NCBI GenBank assembly: GCA_009780445.1
Contig: WRAA01000092.1
Location: 1 to 7,808 of the forward strand
DNA length: 7,808 nt
DNA from: Defluviitaleaceae bacterium
GTDB taxonomy: Bacteria; Bacillota; Clostridia; Lachnospirales; WRAA01
Reading direction: 5' to 3'
Shown: piece after piece, positions 5,534 through 7,808 of the stretch
How positions within the stretch are numbered: position 1 is the first letter of the stretch
Layout of the letters: each line of letters starts with the position of its first letter
Made by a program: the position numbers and the translations under genes
The notes under the pieces: generated by a model
The model's database searches: none
The model's input: the letters and a program-made list of their open reading frames with translations, nothing else
What the model was told of the DNA's origin: nothing

Positions 5534-7353
5534 GGCAACGAGACGACATGCTGATGCGGGTGGAGAAACCCGGCAGGTACATCGGCAACGAGATAAACAT
5601 GGTCGTGAAGGATCCGCGGAGCGTAGAGATACGCTTCGCCTTTGCGTTCCCCGATGTGTACGAGGTGGGCATGAGCCACATGGGGCTGTGGCTGCTGTAC
5701 TTCATGATGAATAAGCGGGAGGACACATACTGCGAGCGCGTGTTCGCGCCCTGGTTCGACATGGAGCGTATCATGCGCAAGGAGGGCGTGCCGCTGTGGA
5801 CGCTGGAAACAGGGGACGACGCGGCGCGGTTCGACTTCCTGGGCTTCACGCTCCAGTACGAGATGAGCTACAGCAATGTGGTGAACATGCTGGACTTGGC
5901 CGGCTTGCCCGTGCTTGCGCGGGAGCGGGCGGCCGGGCCGGTTGTGATCGCCGGCGGGCCCTGTGCCTACAACCCGGAGCCTCTGGCCGATATTGTGGAC
6001 ATGTTCTACATCGGCGACGGCGAGGCCAACCTGCACGACGTGCTGGATCTGTACCGAGAACATAAGCGGGCGGGCGGCGGCAAGCGTGAGTTTTTGGAGA
6101 AGGCCGCCGGCATCGAGGGTGTATACGTGCCAAGCTTCTACGACGTACACAACAACGCCGACGGCACCATACGCGAGTTCGCGCCGAACAACACCAACGC
6201 GCCGGCCAAGGTTCGCAAGGCCCTGGTGCGGGATCTGGAGGCCATGGAGTATCCCGACGTGCAGCTTGTGCCGCTGATAGACACGGTGCATAACCGCGTG
6301 ATGCTGGAGCTGTTCCGCGGGTGTACGCGCGGCTGCCGCTTCTGCCAAGCCGGCTTCGTGACGCGCCCCGTGCGCGAAAACAGCCCCGCCAAGCTGTTGG
6401 CGCAGGCCAAGACGCTTATCGGCGGCACAGGGCACGAGGAAGTGTCACTGCTGTCGCTGTCCACCAGCGACTATTCGGGCTTTGCCGAGCTGACGGACGG
6501 GCTGGTGCAGGACTGTACTCCGGCAAACGTGAACCTGTCACTGCCGTCTCTGCGTGTGGACGCGTTCCCGCTGGAGCTGATGCGCAAGGCCCAGGCCGTG
6601 CGTAAGTCCTCCCTGACATTCGCGCCGGAGGCCGGCAGCCAGCGTATGAGGGACGCTATCAACAAGGGGCTGACCGAGGACGACATCCTCACGGGCATCC
6701 GAACGGCCTTCGGCGGCGGCTGGCAGAGGCTGAAGCTATACTTCATGATCGGCCTGCCGGGCGAGACCGACGAGGACGTGCTGGAGATCGCCCGCCTGTG
6801 CGAGAAGATCGTTACTATGTATTACGACACCAACAAGAAGGTTCGCCCGCTGACCATGGTGGTGAGCGTGTCCGGCTTTGTGCCCAAGCCGTGTACGCCC
6901 TTCCAGTGGGAGGCGGCAAACAGCCGCACCGAGATCGCGCGGAAGCAGGAGCTTCTAAAGGGCGCGATACGCAAGCGGCAGATATCGTTAAGCTATCACG
7001 ATTCGGCGCTTTCGGCCGTGGAGGGCGTGATATCGCGCGGGGGCAGGAACGTGGGCGCGGCCATTATCCGCGCGTGGCAGCTGGGCGCGCGCTTCGACGG
7101 ATGGAGCGACCACTTCAAGCATGACATCTGGCGGCAAGCCTTCGAGGAAACAGGCGTGGACATTCACGCCGGCGAACGTACACGCGGGCTTGGCGAAATC
7201 CTTCCGTGGGATCATGTGGACATCGGCGTGGAGAAAGCGTACCTCCTGCGCGAACGGGAGCTTGCCGCGCAGGCCGTACTCACGCCGAACTGCCGCCAAG
7301 GCTGTTCCGCCTGCGGCGCACAAACATTCGGGGGAGGGATCTGCCATGCCTGA
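5530..7353 (+). CDS. TIGR03960-family radical SAM protein
   Basis: A 607-residue cytoplasmic protein of the uncharacterised TIGR03960 radical SAM family, full length for that family. The N-terminal part (about 10-200) begins VEKPGRYIGNE and contains FAFPDVYEVGMSHMGL and a GGPCAYNPEPLADIVD segment. This is a Rossmann-like region usually annotated as B12-binding, but no DxHxxG cobalamin motif is visible. The radical SAM core starts at C265-TRG-C269-RF-C272, the CxxxCxxC that binds the 4Fe-4S cluster and S-adenosylmethionine. It continues with SLLSLSTSDYSGF, FAPEAGS (364-370) and LKLYFMIGLPGE (401-412). The C-terminal region has RAWQLGARFDGWSDHF and ILPWDHVDIGV, and ends with a second Cys cluster, C588, C592 and C595, plus C605 or C606 near the end. 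It overlaps both neighbours, by four bases upstream and eight downstream. Family knowledge: it is typically paired or fused with the TIGR03936 protein. Its substrate is unknown; a role in RNA modification or maturation is only a guess. Confidence 0.92.
   Translation: MRQRDDMLMRVEKPGRYIGNEINMVVKDPRSVEIRFAFAFPDVYEVGMSHMGLWLLYFMMNKREDTYCERVFAPWFDMERIMRKEGVPLWTLETGDDAARFDFLGFTLQYEMSYSNVVNMLDLAGLPVLARERAAGPVVIAGGPCAYNPEPLADIVDMFYIGDGEANLHDVLDLYREHKRAGGGKREFLEKAAGIEGVYVPSFYDVHNNADGTIREFAPNNTNAPAKVRKALVRDLEAMEYPDVQLVPLIDTVHNRVMLELFRGCTRGCRFCQAGFVTRPVRENSPAKLLAQAKTLIGGTGHEEVSLLSLSTSDYSGFAELTDGLVQDCTPANVNLSLPSLRVDAFPLELMRKAQAVRKSSLTFAPEAGSQRMRDAINKGLTEDDILTGIRTAFGGGWQRLKLYFMIGLPGETDEDVLEIARLCEKIVTMYYDTNKKVRPLTMVVSVSGFVPKPCTPFQWEAANSRTEIARKQELLKGAIRKRQISLSYHDSALSAVEGVISRGGRNVGAAIIRAWQLGARFDGWSDHFKHDIWRQAFEETGVDIHAGERTRGLGEILPWDHVDIGVEKAYLLRERELAAQAVLTPNCRQGCSACGAQTFGGGICHA
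7330..7338 (+). promoter_or_regulatory. Ribosome binding site of the TIGR03936 gene
   Basis: The purine run GGGGGAGGG sits within the end of the radical SAM gene and ends seven bases before the ATG at 7346. It is a strong site and supports the overlapping start. Confidence 0.75.
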
Positions 7354-7808
7354 CGTAACAAGCTTCAACTACCGCCTTGAATACTCGAAGCTGGGCAACA
7401 TGAAGTTCATCGGCCATATCGACCTCATGAAGTTATTCCACAAGCTCTTCAGAATGTCCGGCCTGCCCATCGCCTTTTCCCAAGGTTTCAACCCGCACCA
7501 GATCTTCACCATCGCGCACCCCCTAAGCCTGGGTATGGAGGGCTTGGCCGAACCGGCGGACTTCCGCCTGCACGCAAGCGCGGACGCCGGGGAGATCGCG
7601 GTACTCCTCAACGCCAACGCGCCCACGGGCTTGCTGGTAACAAACGTGCGGCAGCTCGCGCCGGGCGAGAAGAACTGCGCCGGCCTTGTGGCCGCCGCGG
7701 ACTATACTGCGAACGCGCACGGCATACCCGGCCTAACGCAAGCCGCCGCCGGCATCATGGCCGCCGCCGAGGTAATCGCCGCAAAGCGCACCAAGTCCGG
7801 CACCACCC
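7346..7808 (+). CDS. TIGR03936/DUF2344 family protein (partial, 3' end outside)
   Basis: The first 154 residues of a protein that continues beyond the window. The N-terminus reads YRLEYSKLGNMKFIGHIDLM, then LFRMSGLPIAFSQGFNPHQ and HPLSLGMEG. This is the typical start of the DUF2344/TIGR03936 radical-SAM-associated family, which carries no radical SAM cluster of its own. The start at 7346 overlaps the upstream gene by eight bases and has a strong ribosome site, so the two are likely made together. Family knowledge: this protein accompanies TIGR03960 or is fused to its C-terminus, and in Firmicutes the pair often precedes an RNase E/G gene and the rplU-rpmA ribosomal genes. Whether that holds here lies outside the window. 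Residues past about 120 become Ala-rich and less recognisable. Molecular function is unknown. Confidence 0.88.
   Translation, partial: MPDVTSFNYRLEYSKLGNMKFIGHIDLMKLFHKLFRMSGLPIAFSQGFNPHQIFTIAHPLSLGMEGLAEPADFRLHASADAGEIAVLLNANAPTGLLVTNVRQLAPGEKNCAGLVAAADYTANAHGIPGLTQAAAGIMAAAEVIAAKRTKSGTT

Noticed and set aside
5353..6435. Long open frame on the - strand (360 codons) opposite the radical SAM gene
   Set aside because: Same artefact: antisense to a recognised conserved gene, with low-information His/Val/Ala-rich translation and no ribosome site I could support.

Overview
The window is ordinary chromosomal DNA, densely coded on the + strand. It looks like a moderately high-GC member of the Clostridia/Firmicutes. 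That placement is an inference from three things: RpoC has the compact Firmicutes length with no large lineage-specific insert, RpoB ends in a long acidic tail, and a TIGR03960/TIGR03936 radical-SAM gene pair is present. I cannot name a genus.

Layout: (1) positions 1-650 hold the 3' end of rpoB, finishing in a very acidic tail. (2) After a 38-base gap comes a complete rpoC, 689-4273, closed by a strong intrinsic terminator at 4281-4324. (3) A predicted exported DUF1266-family protein of unknown function lies at 4358-5533. (4) Overlapping its stop by four bases is a TIGR03960-family radical SAM protein, 5530-7353. (5) Overlapping that by eight bases is the start of a TIGR03936/DUF2344 gene, which runs off the right edge. 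Genes 3-5 look like one translationally coupled operon, separate from rpoBC. No gap exceeds about 85 bases. I see no tRNA, rRNA, mobile element or CRISPR array.

How the genes work together: rpoB and rpoC encode the two catalytic subunits of RNA polymerase. The radical SAM protein and its DUF2344 partner are a conserved but functionally uncharacterised pair, in some genomes fused into one protein. Why a secreted DUF1266 protein is coupled to them is unknown.

The most interesting observation is in the RNA polymerase active site. The trigger-loop residue that is nearly always histidine (E. coli beta' H936) is encoded here as glutamine, with the rest of the trigger loop intact. A second unusual change, proline for alanine, lies two residues after the catalytic NADFDGD aspartates. 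I found no obviously new multi-gene system; the DUF1266/TIGR03960/TIGR03936 operon is the nearest candidate.
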